From an uncultured Gammaproteobacteria bacterium (GTDB lineage Bacteria > Pseudomonadota > Gammaproteobacteria > GCA-001735895), in contig CAMYON010000035.1 in the NCBI GenBank assembly GCA_947260025.1, positions 14,364 through 59,203 on the forward strand: DNA of 44,840 bases, written 5' to 3'. Within the stretch, counting starts at the first letter, position 1. Each line of letters begins with the position of its first letter. This document shows, piece by piece, positions 27,543-36,356 of this stretch. Under the pieces are notes generated by a model, which saw only the letters and a list, made by a program, of their open reading frames with translations, searched no databases and had not been told where the DNA came from. The translations under genes were made by a program, and so were the position numbers.

Positions 27543-28415
27543 ATGCCCGGAATATCCCAACGCTACAGCGGAATGATCTTCGCGCTGGTGACCGCCTGCG
27601 GCCTCGGCGCGATCACCACGCTGGCCAAGATCTTTTACGCCGACGGCGGCGATGCCGTCACCCTGATGCTGGTACGCCTGCTGGTCGCGACTCTGGCGTT
27701 TGGACTACTGCTGCTTCTGCGGCGTAATAGCTTCCGGGTCTCGAAGATGCATCGCCGATCGCTCGCGATGATCGGCCTGTTCTGGTCTGGCGGGATGATT
27801 TGTTACCTGAGCGCGGTCGAAACCATCTCGGTAAGCCTCGCGGTGCTGATTTTCTACACTTATCCCCTGCTGGTATTGGCCTGGTCGATTTTAAGGCGCC
27901 GATTGCCGGCCTCCCTGCCTTTGATCCTGTTGTTCGCGGCGGCTTTTATCGGGCTTTACCTGGCCCTGTCAGGCAGCGCAATCAGGCTCGATCTCGGCGG
28001 TGTGCTGTTTGCGCTGCTGGCCAGTTGCGGGGCGGCGTTTACTTTTATCCGCGGCGCCCAGGTAGCGCCTGCAATGTCGCCGCTGGCGATGACCTTCTGG
28101 ATCAACGCGACGGGGTTACTCCTGATCGCACCATTGCTGCTGGATGGCATCGCCATACCCGCCAGTTCTGACGGCGTGATCGCACTGGCGGTAGCCACCC
28201 TGCTATACCTGGTTGCGATACTGAGCCAGTTCGAGGCACTGGCGCGGCTGCCGGCGGCACGCGCGGCCTTCCTGCTGAACCTGGAGCCGGTGGTATCGAT
28301 ACTGCTGGCGCACCTGGTACTGCACGAGAGCCTCAACATGGTGCAGGCCAGTGGCGTTATCCTGGTCATCTCGGTCATCATCCTGTCATTGCGTTTCAAG
28401 CCATCAAGTACTTGA
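27543..28415 (+). CDS. EamA/DMT-family transporter
   Basis: A 290-residue membrane protein with ten hydrophobic segments in two EamA repeats (first begins FALVTACGLGAITTLAKIF; second about residue 150, GGVLFALLASCGAAFTFI). Start ATG 27543 is chosen because the upstream 25 codons are polar and overlap the divergent promoter region. The substrate of these drug/metabolite exporters cannot be read from sequence. Confidence 0.87.
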   Translation: MPGISQRYSGMIFALVTACGLGAITTLAKIFYADGGDAVTLMLVRLLVATLAFGLLLLLRRNSFRVSKMHRRSLAMIGLFWSGGMICYLSAVETISVSLAVLIFYTYPLLVLAWSILRRRLPASLPLILLFAAAFIGLYLALSGSAIRLDLGGVLFALLASCGAAFTFIRGAQVAPAMSPLAMTFWINATGLLLIAPLLLDGIAIPASSDGVIALAVATLLYLVAILSQFEALARLPAARAAFLLNLEPVVSILLAHLVLHESLNMVQASGVILVISVIILSLRFKPSST

Positions 28416-28468
28416 TCCCGTAACCCGATTCAGGCAATGTCGGCGTTTTCAAAGATGGCGGTAACAGC

Positions 28469-29443
28469 ATGACCAAAGCAATTCGAATTCATCAAACCGG
28501 CGGCCCCGAGGTCCTGAAATGGGAAGATATCGAGGTCGGAGATCCCGGCGCAGGCCAGGTGCGGCTGCAGCAGACCGCCTGCGGATTGAACTACATCGAT
28601 GTGTACGGGCGCAGCGGCTTGTACCCTGTCGGCGATATGCCGGCTATTCTCGGCATGGAAGCGGTTGGCGTCGTGGATGCGCTCGGCGCTGGTGTCGACA
28701 GCCTTGCCGTCGGTGACCGGGTGGCTTACCCCATGCATCTTGGCGCCTACGCCGAGGCGCGCCTGATAGACGCCGACAAACTGGTCAACATCCCGGATTC
28801 GATCAGCGATGAAACCGCGGCGGCCATGATGCTGAAAGGGCTTACCGCTCACTACCTGCTGTTCCGAACTTATCCAGTCCAGGCTGGGGATGACATCCTG
28901 GTTTACGCCGCTGCTGGCGGCGTTGGCCTGATCCTGTGCCAATGGGCGAACCTGCTCGGTGCTAACGTCATCGGTTGCGTGGGATCGGAGGCCAAGGCAG
29001 AACTCGCGCGCGCCAACGGCTGTCACCACACCATCCTCTACCGTGACGAGGATATTCCCACCCGCGTGCGTGAAATAACCGACGGCAAAGGCGTAGCGGC
29101 AGCCTACGATTCCATCGGCAAGGCCACCTTCGAATCTTCGCTGGATTCGCTACAGCCGTTTGGCGTACTCGCCACCTACGGTAACGCCAGCGGCAAGGTC
29201 GAACCCTTCAACCCCGGGGTGCTTGCCCCCAAGGGATCGCTATACGTCACCCGGCCTACGCTGGCGACACATATCTCGACCCGGGAGCTGCTGATGCAGG
29301 GCGCCGAGCGCCTTATCGACGCGGTCTCCGGGGGTCAGATCAATATCAGCGTCAACCAGACACTGCCGCTGGCACATTGTGCCGAAGCTCACCGCCAGCT
29401 CGAGGCGCGTGAAACTACCGGTTCTACCGTGCTAACCATATAG
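28469..29443 (+). CDS. NADPH:quinone oxidoreductase, zeta-crystallin type
   Basis: A 324-residue zinc-free MDR-family reductase. It shows the N-terminal GroES-like fold with NYIDVYGRSGLYPV, the nucleotide-binding motif AAAGGVGLILCQWA and the C-terminal TTGSTVLTI ending typical of Qor. No structural zinc cysteines are seen. It probably reduces quinones or related enones with NADPH. It follows the EamA gene after 53 nt. Confidence 0.9.
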   Translation: MTKAIRIHQTGGPEVLKWEDIEVGDPGAGQVRLQQTACGLNYIDVYGRSGLYPVGDMPAILGMEAVGVVDALGAGVDSLAVGDRVAYPMHLGAYAEARLIDADKLVNIPDSISDETAAAMMLKGLTAHYLLFRTYPVQAGDDILVYAAAGGVGLILCQWANLLGANVIGCVGSEAKAELARANGCHHTILYRDEDIPTRVREITDGKGVAAAYDSIGKATFESSLDSLQPFGVLATYGNASGKVEPFNPGVLAPKGSLYVTRPTLATHISTRELLMQGAERLIDAVSGGQINISVNQTLPLAHCAEAHRQLEARETTGSTVLTI

Positions 29444-29478
29444 ACAAAAACTGTTAGACCAGTACAGTTTTGAAAAGG

Positions 29479-29517
29479 GCCTGAAGTTGTCGATTCAGGC
29501 TCGATTAATGCTTTTTT
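29479..29517 (+). terminator. Possible weak terminator after qor
   Basis: GCCTGAA and TTCAGGC (29479-29485 and 29494-29500) form a 7-bp stem; six T follow at 29512-29517, but only after an 11-nt gap. The surrounding TTTTGAAAA and TTTTTTCAAAA could extend the pairing. Confidence 0.4.
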
Positions 29518-29651
29518 CAAAACCTTGAAAAGACCCCTGACTAGTCGCCAGACTTCGTAATTATTTAATTTAATTTCAATAACTTACTAGATAATTTTAG
29601 CAAGCAGTCATAACCGCCAACAGGGCGGCATATTGCGCTGCACAAATTACC

Positions 29652-29667
29652 TGTGAACTACTTCACA
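29652..29667 (+). promoter_or_regulatory. CRP/Vfr-like palindrome
   Basis: TGTGAACTACTTCACA is a perfect TGTGA-N6-TCACA, the consensus of the CRP family. A likely -10 (CATAAT, 29709-29714) would place the site near -61.5 relative to a start at about 29721, the classical class I position. In the 380-bp gap 29444-29823 this, the hairpins and an AT-rich stretch (29560-29600) are all I see; there is no protein gene. Confidence 0.55.
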
Positions 29668-29708
29668 GTTCACTTTTTTGATCGCATCTGTATTGGTTAA
29701 CTGTTATG

Positions 29709-29714
29709 CATAAT
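29709..29714 (+). promoter_or_regulatory. Candidate -10 of the DUF1127 gene
   Basis: CATAAT lies 42 bp after the CRP-like site with no good -35, as expected for an activated promoter. It implies a leader of about 100 nt. Confidence 0.35.
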
Positions 29715-29780
29715 TTTCGATTAATCTGAATCTGTTACTATTGCCGTTGCTACCTATAATTCCCACCGTCACTTAACGCG

Positions 29781-29803
29781 GCTGCCGGTCGGTATCCGGC
29801 AGC
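29781..29803 (+). promoter_or_regulatory. Leader hairpin before the DUF1127 start
   Basis: GCTGCCGG and CCGGCAGC form a perfect 8-bp GC-rich stem with a 7-nt loop, ending about 8 nt before the CAGGAG ribosome site. It may stabilise the mRNA or control translation. Confidence 0.5.
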
Positions 29804-29823
29804 ATTATTACAGGAGCAACACC

Positions 29824-30069
29824 ATGAGCACTTTAAGAGCGAAGCACTTCCACCTGATCGAAGACATGGACATCGCCGCACTGACCTTCGCAGCGGTAGA
29901 ACGCATCGAAGAGTTCGCGGTTAGCGTCAAAGAAGTCGTAAGACTCTGGATCCGCCGTCACAACGATCGTCGTCTGCTGGCGATGATGAGCGATCACATG
30001 CTGAACGACATCGGCCTGTCGAATCACGAAGTCCAGACCGAAGTCGCCAAGTACTTCTGGCAGAAGTAA
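29824..30069 (+). CDS. DUF1127 small protein
   Basis: An 81-residue basic protein whose C-terminal half (RRHNDRRLLAMMSDHMLNDI, then GLSNHEV) is the DUF1127 domain. DUF1127 proteins in alphaproteobacteria have been linked to RNA turnover and nutrient responses; here the role is unknown. It has a strong CAGGAG ribosome site, its own probable CRP-linked promoter and its own terminator, so it forms a one-gene unit and may be highly expressed. Confidence 0.85.
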   Translation: MSTLRAKHFHLIEDMDIAALTFAAVERIEEFAVSVKEVVRLWIRRHNDRRLLAMMSDHMLNDIGLSNHEVQTEVAKYFWQK

Positions 30070-30090
30070 CTTCCGCGCATTCACTTCGCC

Positions 30091-30129
30091 AAACCGGTGT
30101 AGGTCGAGAGACTTACACCGGTTTTTTTT
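30091..30129 (+). terminator. Rho-independent terminator of the DUF1127 gene
   Basis: AAACCGGTGTA (30091-30101) pairs with TACACCGGTTT (30114-30124), an 11-bp stem with a 12-nt loop. The T run goes on to 30129. It lies 22 nt after the stop codon. Confidence 0.92.
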
Positions 30130-30242
30130 GCCCAGGAATCTTGAGGCAGCGTAAAACGGGGAACAATGCGTGGCGAGGAAGTCGGCTCGGAGAAAAAACG
30201 CTGCACTCTATTTTTACTCTGACCCGGATCTCGAGATCGATA

Positions 30243-31007
30243 CTATTGCTTCAGGCGGTAGCCTGATCGGAACATCCACCACACCAGCGCCAGGCAGATC
30301 AGCAGGAACAGCGTGATCATCGCCAGGCTGATCGCAACGCTGACGTCAGCCACTTCGAAGAAACTCCAGCGAAAACCGCTGATCAGGTAAAGCACGGGAT
30401 TGAACAGGGTGACCGTCTGCCATACCGGCGGCAGCATGCTCACCGAGTAGAAGCTGCCGCCCAGGAACACCAGCGGCGTGATCACCAGCATCGGAATCAA
30501 CTGCAGCTTCTCGAAATTGGTGGCCCACAACCCGATGATGAATCCGAACAGCGCGAACGAAATACAGGTCAGCACCAGGAACAGCACCATGATGAACGGG
30601 TGCGCAATATTCAGATCGACGAACAGGTTGGCGGTGAGCAGGATAATCGTGCCAAGTATCAATGATTTCGAAGCCGCGGCGCCGACGTAGCCGACCACGA
30701 TTTCGAAAAACGAGACCGGCGCCGACATAACCTCGTAAATGGTGCCGGTAAACTTGGGAAAGAAAATACCGAAAGACGCGTTGGCAATGCTTTGTGTCAA
30801 CAGCGAGAGCATGACCAGTCCGGGCACGATAAAAACGGCATAGGGTACCCCCTCGACCTGCTGGATGCGCGACCCGATGGCGGCACCGAAAACAACGAAA
30901 TAAAGCGAGGTCGAGATAACCGGCGAGGCGATGGTTTGCAACAGCGTGTTCCATGCACGCAGCATCTCGTACTTGTAAATAACCCTGATTGCCTGAAAGT
31001 TGATCAT
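30243..31007 (-). CDS. yadH: ABC-2 type permease (YadH-like)
   Basis: A 254-residue integral membrane protein with six hydrophobic segments and the ABC-2 pattern ([20 protein letters not shown] and later [20 protein letters not shown]). With the upstream ATPase it matches E. coli YadG/YadH in size and order, an exporter of unknown substrate. The start overlaps the ATPase stop by ATGA (31004-31007). Confidence 0.87.
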   Translation of the reverse strand: MINFQAIRVIYKYEMLRAWNTLLQTIASPVISTSLYFVVFGAAIGSRIQQVEGVPYAVFIVPGLVMLSLLTQSIANASFGIFFPKFTGTIYEVMSAPVSFFEIVVGYVGAAASKSLILGTIILLTANLFVDLNIAHPFIMVLFLVLTCISFALFGFIIGLWATNFEKLQLIPMLVITPLVFLGGSFYSVSMLPPVWQTVTLFNPVLYLISGFRWSFFEVADVSVAISLAMITLFLLICLALVWWMFRSGYRLKQ

Positions 31008-31927
31008 CGCGTATTTACCAGTCGCACGAAAATCTCCTCCAGCGAGCTCTGGCTGGTATTCAAATCCTTCAACGACAGGCCGACCTCATGCAGCGTCTGC
31101 AGCAGCGCGGTAATTCCCGTGCGCTCCAGGTCGGTGTCATAGGTATAGATCAGTCGACTGCCATCCTGCGAGAACTCCAGGTTGTAATTTGCCAGTTCCG
31201 GCGGCAGTTCGTCGATCGATTGCTTGAGTTCGATCTGCAGGGTTTTCTTGCCCAGTTTCTGCATCAGGCACTGCTTGTCGTCGACCAGCAGCAATTTACC
31301 CTCGTTGATAATGCCGACGCGGTCTGCGATTGCCTCGGCTTCTTCGATATAGTGGGTGGTTAGAATAATCGTGACGCCGGAATCGTTCAGACGACGCACC
31401 AGTTTCCACATATCCTGGCGCAATTCGACATCGACACCGGCGGTGGGCTCATCCAGAAACAGGATGCGCGGTTCGTGCGACAGGGCCTTGGCGATCAATA
31501 CGCGCCGTTTCATACCGCCGGAGAGGGTACGCAGCTCGCTGGAGCGCTTGTCCCAGAGCGACAGGTCCTTGAGCAATTGCTCGAGATAGGCCGTATCCGG
31601 TTTTTTACCGAACAGACCACGGCTGAAATTGATCGTGTTCCAGACCGTGTCGAATGCACCCAGGGTCAGTTCCTGCGGCACCAGCCCGATCAGGTCGCGA
31701 GTTACGCGGTAATCGCGCACGATATCGTGTCCGGCGACACTCACCGCCCCGGAGCTCGACGAAACAATGCCGCAGATGATCGAGATCAGGGTCGTCTTGC
31801 CGGCGCCGTTTGGCCCCAGTAACGCGAGAATCTCGCCCTCGTCGATGTCGAGATCGACGCTGCTGAGTGCCTGGTGGCCGCTGTCGTAGACCTTGGACAG
31901 CGACTGAATACTGACTATGGGTTGCAT
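31004..31927 (-). CDS. yadG: ABC transporter ATPase (YadG-like)
   Basis: A 307-residue ATPase with Walker [10 protein letters not shown] (about 38-46), Q-loop [11 protein letters not shown], signature LSGGMKRR, Walker [13 protein letters not shown] and switch TTHYIEEAE. The C-terminal 80 residues are the DUF4162-like tail usual in ABC-2 exporters. It pairs with the permease gene downstream. The gene is divergent from the thioesterase gene. Confidence 0.9.
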   Translation of the reverse strand: MQPIVSIQSLSKVYDSGHQALSSVDLDIDEGEILALLGPNGAGKTTLISIICGIVSSSSGAVSVAGHDIVRDYRVTRDLIGLVPQELTLGAFDTVWNTINFSRGLFGKKPDTAYLEQLLKDLSLWDKRSSELRTLSGGMKRRVLIAKALSHEPRILFLDEPTAGVDVELRQDMWKLVRRLNDSGVTIILTTHYIEEAEAIADRVGIINEGKLLLVDDKQCLMQKLGKKTLQIELKQSIDELPPELANYNLEFSQDGSRLIYTYDTDLERTGITALLQTLHEVGLSLKDLNTSQSSLEEIFVRLVNTR

Positions 31928-32013
31928 CGCGCGATTCTACTATTAGATACAGGCATTGAATACGGCTAACTGTGGGTATCCGATCATCGAGTTTAAACGG
32001 CAAGCCGATCGGT

Positions 32014-32019
32014 TATACT
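32014..32019 (+). promoter_or_regulatory. Candidate -10 before the thioesterase gene
   Basis: TATACT lies 30 bp before the ATG, with only a weak GTTTAA at the -35 position (31991-31996). Confidence 0.35.
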
Positions 32020-32048
32020 GATGCGCTCGCAATCTCCGGGCCAGGATC

Positions 32049-32504
32049 ATGACAGTATTCAGGTTTCACTCCGAGCCAATGCAGGATAGCTGGGCGGACG
32101 CCTACGGTCACCTCAACGAGGCCTATTACCTGCTGCCTTTTACCAACACCACCTGGATCATGCAGGATCACTTCGGTATCGGCACCGATTACTTCGACGA
32201 AACCGGATGCGCGATCTACACGGTAGAGACTCATTTACGCTACCTCAACGACGTGCGCGCGCCGGCGACGATGGATATCGAAACCCTGATGCTCGGCTCG
32301 GATGCGAAAAAAATCTGGTTCGCACACCGCATGCTGGTCGACGGATCGGTTTGCGCCACCGCGGAATTCATGGCCCTGCACTACGATACGCGCGAAGGCC
32401 GAACCTCGGAAATGCCGGCAGCGACCCAGCAAGGCCTGAAGGCCGCCGAGGTCGACGAGTTGCCCGACTGGGTAGGGCGCCAGATCAGCCTGGTTAAAAA
32501 GTAG
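32049..32504 (+). CDS. Hotdog-fold acyl-CoA thioesterase
   Basis: A 151-residue protein with the 4-hydroxybenzoyl-CoA thioesterase motif DAYGHLNEAYYL near residues 17-28, in which the aspartate is catalytic. ETHLRYLNDVRAPATMDIET is the usual central strand region. Close relatives include the thioesterase found with carnitine dehydrogenase in betaine/carnitine catabolism, but the substrate is not clear here. It is convergent with the AllA-like gene. Confidence 0.8.
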   Translation: MTVFRFHSEPMQDSWADAYGHLNEAYYLLPFTNTTWIMQDHFGIGTDYFDETGCAIYTVETHLRYLNDVRAPATMDIETLMLGSDAKKIWFAHRMLVDGSVCATAEFMALHYDTREGRTSEMPAATQQGLKAAEVDELPDWVGRQISLVKK

Positions 32505-32545
32505 CTTTATCTCACACCGCTATTCGATGCGTGGCAGCCGGGTGA

Positions 32546-33202
32546 CTAGTCGACAGGCTGCAGCGGCACGTTCAGAAACACCCCGAATTCCTGCGCGACA
32601 TTACAGCTGACGCGCGCGTGCACCCTGCCCTGACGGTCGCTGAAAGATTGCGCGGGGGTTGCCGGAAACACGCCCTCGTGCCAGATCCCGGGATGGATAT
32701 ACAACCCCCGGCTGCCGTCGCACCAGAACGCGATAATCGCGTCGAGCCCGAGGTCGTCGCCCGGCAGCGCGACCGGCACCACGAAAGGCTGATTATCGAG
32801 CGGGTAGAAAAGCTGCCCACCGTCCGGATGATAGTTCAGATGCCACAGCAACACGCGCTGCGGATGCTCCATCGATACGCCGCCATCGGCGCTGCCTGGA
32901 TTGGTCGACCAGCCGAGTATGTAGCTACCGTTGACCGCGTCGTTGTTGCCGTGCAGCACCTCGCCCCGCCACTCGCTGTGGAAGACGCCCTCGACCACGC
33001 CGCCCTCGTCGCCGGTACCGGCGTCCACTGGACGCCAGCCCTGGGCCGGCCATTGCACGATTTCGATCTCGAACTTTTCAGGATCGTCTACCAGGCAGCC
33101 GTATGCCTCGACCGTCTCCTCGGTTGCAACCACCAGCGGCACGTCGTGCCAGGGTAGCCGCGCGGGCACATCGGGGGAGAGATAATCGATGGGTTGCGTC
33201 AT
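32546..33202 (-). CDS. Ureidoglycolate lyase-like (AllA family) protein
   Basis: A 218-residue cupin-like protein. The region LNYHPDGGQLFYPLDNQPFV, then the PGDDLGLDAIIAF, YIHPGIWHEGVFP and RVSCNVAQEFGVFLNVPL segments, matches the ureidoglycolate lyase fold. It is longer than E. coli AllA (160 residues), and no allantoin pathway genes are nearby, so a true role in allantoin breakdown is doubtful. Its start overlaps the SDR stop by one base (TAATG), showing an operon. Confidence 0.7.
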   Translation of the reverse strand: MTQPIDYLSPDVPARLPWHDVPLVVATEETVEAYGCLVDDPEKFEIEIVQWPAQGWRPVDAGTGDEGGVVEGVFHSEWRGEVLHGNNDAVNGSYILGWSTNPGSADGGVSMEHPQRVLLWHLNYHPDGGQLFYPLDNQPFVVPVALPGDDLGLDAIIAFWCDGSRGLYIHPGIWHEGVFPATPAQSFSDRQGRVHARVSCNVAQEFGVFLNVPLQPVD

Positions 33203-33906
33203 TAAAAATTCTCTACCCAGGGCCGCAGATCTATTTCATGCGTCCACGCGCTGCGATGCTGCTTAAGTATCGCCATATAGGTTTGCGCGATCGCATCGGG
33301 TTCGAGCTGGGCATCGTCGGGATTGGTGCTGGCGCCGTCACTGCCGAGATCACGACCGGGTGAGGCGATACCTCCATCGATAATGAAATGCGCGACATGG
33401 ATATTCTCGGGCCCGAGTTCGCGCGCGAGGCTTTGTGCCAATCCGCGCAGCGCGAACTTGCCCATCGCAAACGGTGCGAAATTCGGGAATCCCTTGACGC
33501 TCGCGGTGGCGCCGGTGAAAAAGATCGTGCCGCGCCCGAGCTGCTTCATGCCAACCGCCGCCTGCTGTGCTACCAGGAACGCGCCGAACGCGGTCTGCAT
33601 GATCGAATCCAGCACCAGCTCGGGGTCCAGGTTGGTAATAGATCCCGCGGTATAGGCGCTCGGGTTATAGAGCACGACCTCGGCGGTGCCGACATCCTGC
33701 TGCATCGATTCGAACAAGCTTGCCACCGACTCGGCGGAAGTCGCGTCACAGCCGATGGCGTGCGCGTCGATCTCGGCACAGAGAGCTTCGAGCTTGGCGA
33801 TATTGCGCGCCGCGAGCACGACCTTGTAGTTTTCGGCGGCCAGTGCGCGCGCGAAGGCGGCGCTGTTGCCGCTACCCACGCCAACGATTAAGGCGATTTT
33901 TGACAT
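33202..33906 (-). CDS. Short-chain dehydrogenase/reductase with atypical active site
   Basis: A 234-residue SDR with cofactor motif VGVGSGNSAAFA (in place of TGxxxGxG) and VLYNPSAY in place of the NNAG strand. The usual YxxxK active pair reads FAMGK (in FAPFAMGKFALRGLAQSLA), so the catalytic tyrosine is replaced by phenylalanine. I recall related SDR subfamilies with the same FAxxK pattern and the FTGATAS strand, so this is likely a subfamily trait. The reaction is unknown. It is co-transcribed with the AllA-like gene. Confidence 0.8.
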   Translation of the reverse strand: MSKIALIVGVGSGNSAAFARALAAENYKVVLAARNIAKLEALCAEIDAHAIGCDATSAESVASLFESMQQDVGTAEVVLYNPSAYTAGSITNLDPELVLDSIMQTAFGAFLVAQQAAVGMKQLGRGTIFFTGATASVKGFPNFAPFAMGKFALRGLAQSLARELGPENIHVAHFIIDGGIASPGRDLGSDGASTNPDDAQLEPDAIAQTYMAILKQHRSAWTHEIDLRPWVENF

Positions 33907-33993
33907 GTCTTCCCCCGTGATTCCGCGATTGTCAGGCCATCATTAAAGCGCCGGGAAACACAATTGTATAGCGGAATTTAAAACAGCGCCTGC

Positions 33994-34524
33994 TCAGAAT
34001 ATTGGGTGTGGTTCCCGGTACCTGGACCAGATCAGGCTGACGGCTTCGGTAAGCTCGGGGTCGCGTTCAGCGACTCGTCGATCCATCTCGCCGGGAGCGA
34101 TCCATTGACCGTCGTCGATCTCTTCCGGATGCAACTGTAACGGACCGTCGAAATGATATTGGTACACCATGCAGTGCTCGTTTCCGGTTAGCGCCGAGGC
34201 CGGCAGCTTGAACAGCACGTCGAACGGCTGCGTAGCAACGATGCCCAGTTCTTCACCGATTTCGCGCCGCGCGCATGCAAGATAATCCTCACCGCTGTCG
34301 ACGTGACCGGCAGCTGACGAATCCCACTTCCCCGGTTGCTCATCCTTGCTGAGCGAACGCTTTTGTAAAAACACTTCGCCCCGGCTGTTGAACACCAGGA
34401 TGTGAACCGCGCGGTGCATCAGCCCGCTGGCGTGAATTTCGCCACGGGTCTTGACCGCGATGACATTGTCGTTCTCGTCGACGACATCGAGCAGTTCGTG
34501 GCTAACGGACACCGGCTTTCCCAT
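33994..34524 (-). CDS. Nudix hydrolase (YfcD/IPP isomerase-like)
   Basis: A 176-residue protein that opens with HELLDVVDENDNVIAVKTR and MHRAVHILVFNSRGEVFLQKR, as in the YfcD/isopentenyl-diphosphate isomerase-like Nudix group. The Nudix box runs from Gly73 (GHVDSGE) to REIGEELGI (87-95). The metal-binding Glu residues are present. The substrate is unknown. Confidence 0.87.
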   Translation of the reverse strand: MGKPVSVSHELLDVVDENDNVIAVKTRGEIHASGLMHRAVHILVFNSRGEVFLQKRSLSKDEQPGKWDSSAAGHVDSGEDYLACARREIGEELGIVATQPFDVLFKLPASALTGNEHCMVYQYHFDGPLQLHPEEIDDGQWIAPGEMDRRVAERDPELTEAVSLIWSRYREPHPIF

Positions 34525-34746
34525 AACGCTTTAAGTATCGCGAAGTCTAACCTTAATGATCGGAAAATCGAATTGCCTTTGCGCTTAACAGCAAGATCGC
34601 TTTCGATCCGTCGAGGTCGAAACGCCATATACGCTGTTGCAGCGTCGATCTCAATGAGTTTTACTCACGCCTGCGATTCATCTATCGTGAGCGCAACGAT
34701 CCACGCTGCTGGATGACCTTCAGAAAAGACTGAACAGGAGTTACTC

Positions 34747-35355
34747 ATCGAACCGGAACTGTTTGTTTCGTTTGTCGTGTTCGGCATAATCGCGGCGGTT
34801 ACCCCGGGGCCCAATAACGTCATGCTAACCACCACCGGGCTTAACTTCGGCGTGCGCCGTGGCCTGCCGCATCTCGCCGGCATCTGCATCGGCTTCCCGG
34901 TGATGCTGGCTCTGATCGGACTTGGCTTCGGTTCACTGTTTCATCTCTACCCGATCCTGCACGATATCATCAAGATAATTGGCATCGCCTACCTGCTCTA
35001 TCTCGCCTGGAGAATCGCGACCACGATGACCGGCCCCGAAGCGGTCAGTCAGTCGAAACCGATCGGCTTCTGGCAGGCGGCCGCGTTTCAATGGGTCAAC
35101 GTCAAGGCCTGGATCATGGGCAGCAGCGCGCTCGCGGCCTATACCACGCTGGGTGACAACTTTTTTCTGCAGGTCACGATTATTTGCGTCAGCTTTGTGT
35201 TCATCACCTTGCCTTTTGCCGGGGTATGGCTGGTTTTCGGCGCCGGCCTGCAGCGCTTCTTACGCGACCCGAAACACCTCAGGCTGTTCAATATCGTGAT
35301 GGCCCTGCTGCTGGTGGCCTCGATCCTGCCGGTGGTCTGGGAAATGCTGGTCTAA
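34747..35355 (+). CDS. LysE/RhtB-family exporter with a non-standard start
   Basis: About 202 residues, with five or six hydrophobic segments and the family motif TPGPNNVMLTTTGLNFGVRR. The first legal start, GTG 34777, would cut off half of the first membrane segment and has no ribosome site. An AGGAG (34736-34740) precedes in-frame ATC 34747, which would read (M)EPELFVSFVVFG, exactly the usual LysE beginning. No ATG, GTG or TTG exists in between. The gene either uses a rare AUC start or has lost its ATG by one substitution or a sequencing error. Confidence 0.8.
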   Translation: MEPELFVSFVVFGIIAAVTPGPNNVMLTTTGLNFGVRRGLPHLAGICIGFPVMLALIGLGFGSLFHLYPILHDIIKIIGIAYLLYLAWRIATTMTGPEAVSQSKPIGFWQAAAFQWVNVKAWIMGSSALAAYTTLGDNFFLQVTIICVSFVFITLPFAGVWLVFGAGLQRFLRDPKHLRLFNIVMALLLVASILPVVWEMLV

Positions 35356-35391
35356 TCGGCGCTCACCTTTGCAGACAAACAAGCCCAATAC

Positions 35392-36354
35392 CTATTGCGA
35401 CTTCAGCGATTCCTGCTCCAGCGACAGGTAGATACCGTAGGCGTTGCGCCGGTTGGCTTCGAGAAACGCCGGATACTCGATGAAGTCACCCCAGTCGGTA
35501 GCTTCGTAGGCCTCGTCGAACGGAATCCAGTCCGCAACCGCCTGCTGCATCGAGGCGCGTACATAAACCAGGTAGTTCTTGGTCAGCGATACTATTTCAC
35601 GTGGATTCTCGGCGGCCTTGCCGTGACCCGGAACGATGACGGCAACATCGGCGCGCTCCATTTCTTCCAGCACGTCCAGCCATTCGGCCGAGCTCGAGGT
35701 TCCGAGGAAGGGGATGCGGTCCTGAAATATGATATCTCCCGAAAACAGGACTCCGTCGGTTTCGACATACAGGGCCAGGTCCCCCTCGGAATGCGCGCTG
35801 CCAACGTCGACGACTCGAATCGTGACGCCGCCCAGCGTGAAGCGTTCTTCCTGTTGCAGATACCGGTCGGGCGAGACGACACGAGTGTTTTCATTGACCC
35901 AGGGGCTCAGGCTCAGGCGGCGTTCGGTCAGTCGTTGTTGCGCCACCTCCCCCTCGAGGTAACGTTTGGCGCCGTCGGAAGCCACTATTTCCGCTTCCGT
36001 ATCGGCAAAGGCCTGGTTGCCGTACATGTGGTCAGCGTGGTAGTGGCTGATATAAATACGCTTGATCGGTGCGTCGCTGACCGAGCGTATTACAGCCAGC
36101 AGTTTCGCACCGAGGGCCGGCGTTCCGAGCGTGTCGAACACAATCACGCCGTCGTCCGTGACGACGAAGGCAGCATTGGAAACAAATCCGAAATTATCGG
36201 TTGCCACCCCGGTACCGCCCGGGACGTAGTAGGCGTGCTGCGATACCCGCACCGGCGTCATGTCGAGCGGCACCTGCACACTGTCCGTCGCCAGTGCGGA
36301 GCAAAAGTTAATCGACAGCAGGAAAATGCCCACCAGGCGTGACGTAGCGATCAT
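35392..36354 (-). CDS. Periplasmic metallo-beta-lactamase-fold hydrolase (SoxH-like)
   Basis: A 320-residue protein with a signal sequence (SRLVGIFLLSINFCSALA) and the MBL metal motif HYHADH (104-109). Further ligands are His in GSAHSEGDLALYV, Asp in FSGDIIFQD and His in VPGHGKA. It resembles the SoxH / quinoprotein-relay metallohydrolases found near sulfur-oxidation or PQQ-enzyme genes. The substrate is not known. It follows the thioredoxin-like gene after 2 nt, so both proteins probably work in the periplasm. Confidence 0.82.
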   Translation of the reverse strand: MIATSRLVGIFLLSINFCSALATDSVQVPLDMTPVRVSQHAYYVPGGTGVATDNFGFVSNAAFVVTDDGVIVFDTLGTPALGAKLLAVIRSVSDAPIKRIYISHYHADHMYGNQAFADTEAEIVASDGAKRYLEGEVAQQRLTERRLSLSPWVNENTRVVSPDRYLQQEERFTLGGVTIRVVDVGSAHSEGDLALYVETDGVLFSGDIIFQDRIPFLGTSSSAEWLDVLEEMERADVAVIVPGHGKAAENPREIVSLTKNYLVYVRASMQQAVADWIPFDEAYEATDWGDFIEYPAFLEANRRNAYGIYLSLEQESLKSQ

Positions 36355-36356
36355 GT

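Noticed and set aside
29444..29823. Possible tRNA, attachment site or small gene in the largest non-coding gap besides the sRNA
   Set aside because: No cloverleaf, no direct repeats and no frame with a ribosome site were seen; only regulatory elements can be supported.
30227..30238. Palindrome GATCTCGAGATC near the end of yadH
   Set aside because: Short, and such GATC/TCGA combinations are frequent by chance in this DNA; no promoter nearby.
34402..34716. Plus-strand frame between the Nudix and LysE genes
   Set aside because: Mostly antisense to the Nudix N terminus, with no convincing ribosome site; the gap 34525-34746 is better read as upstream sequence of both genes.
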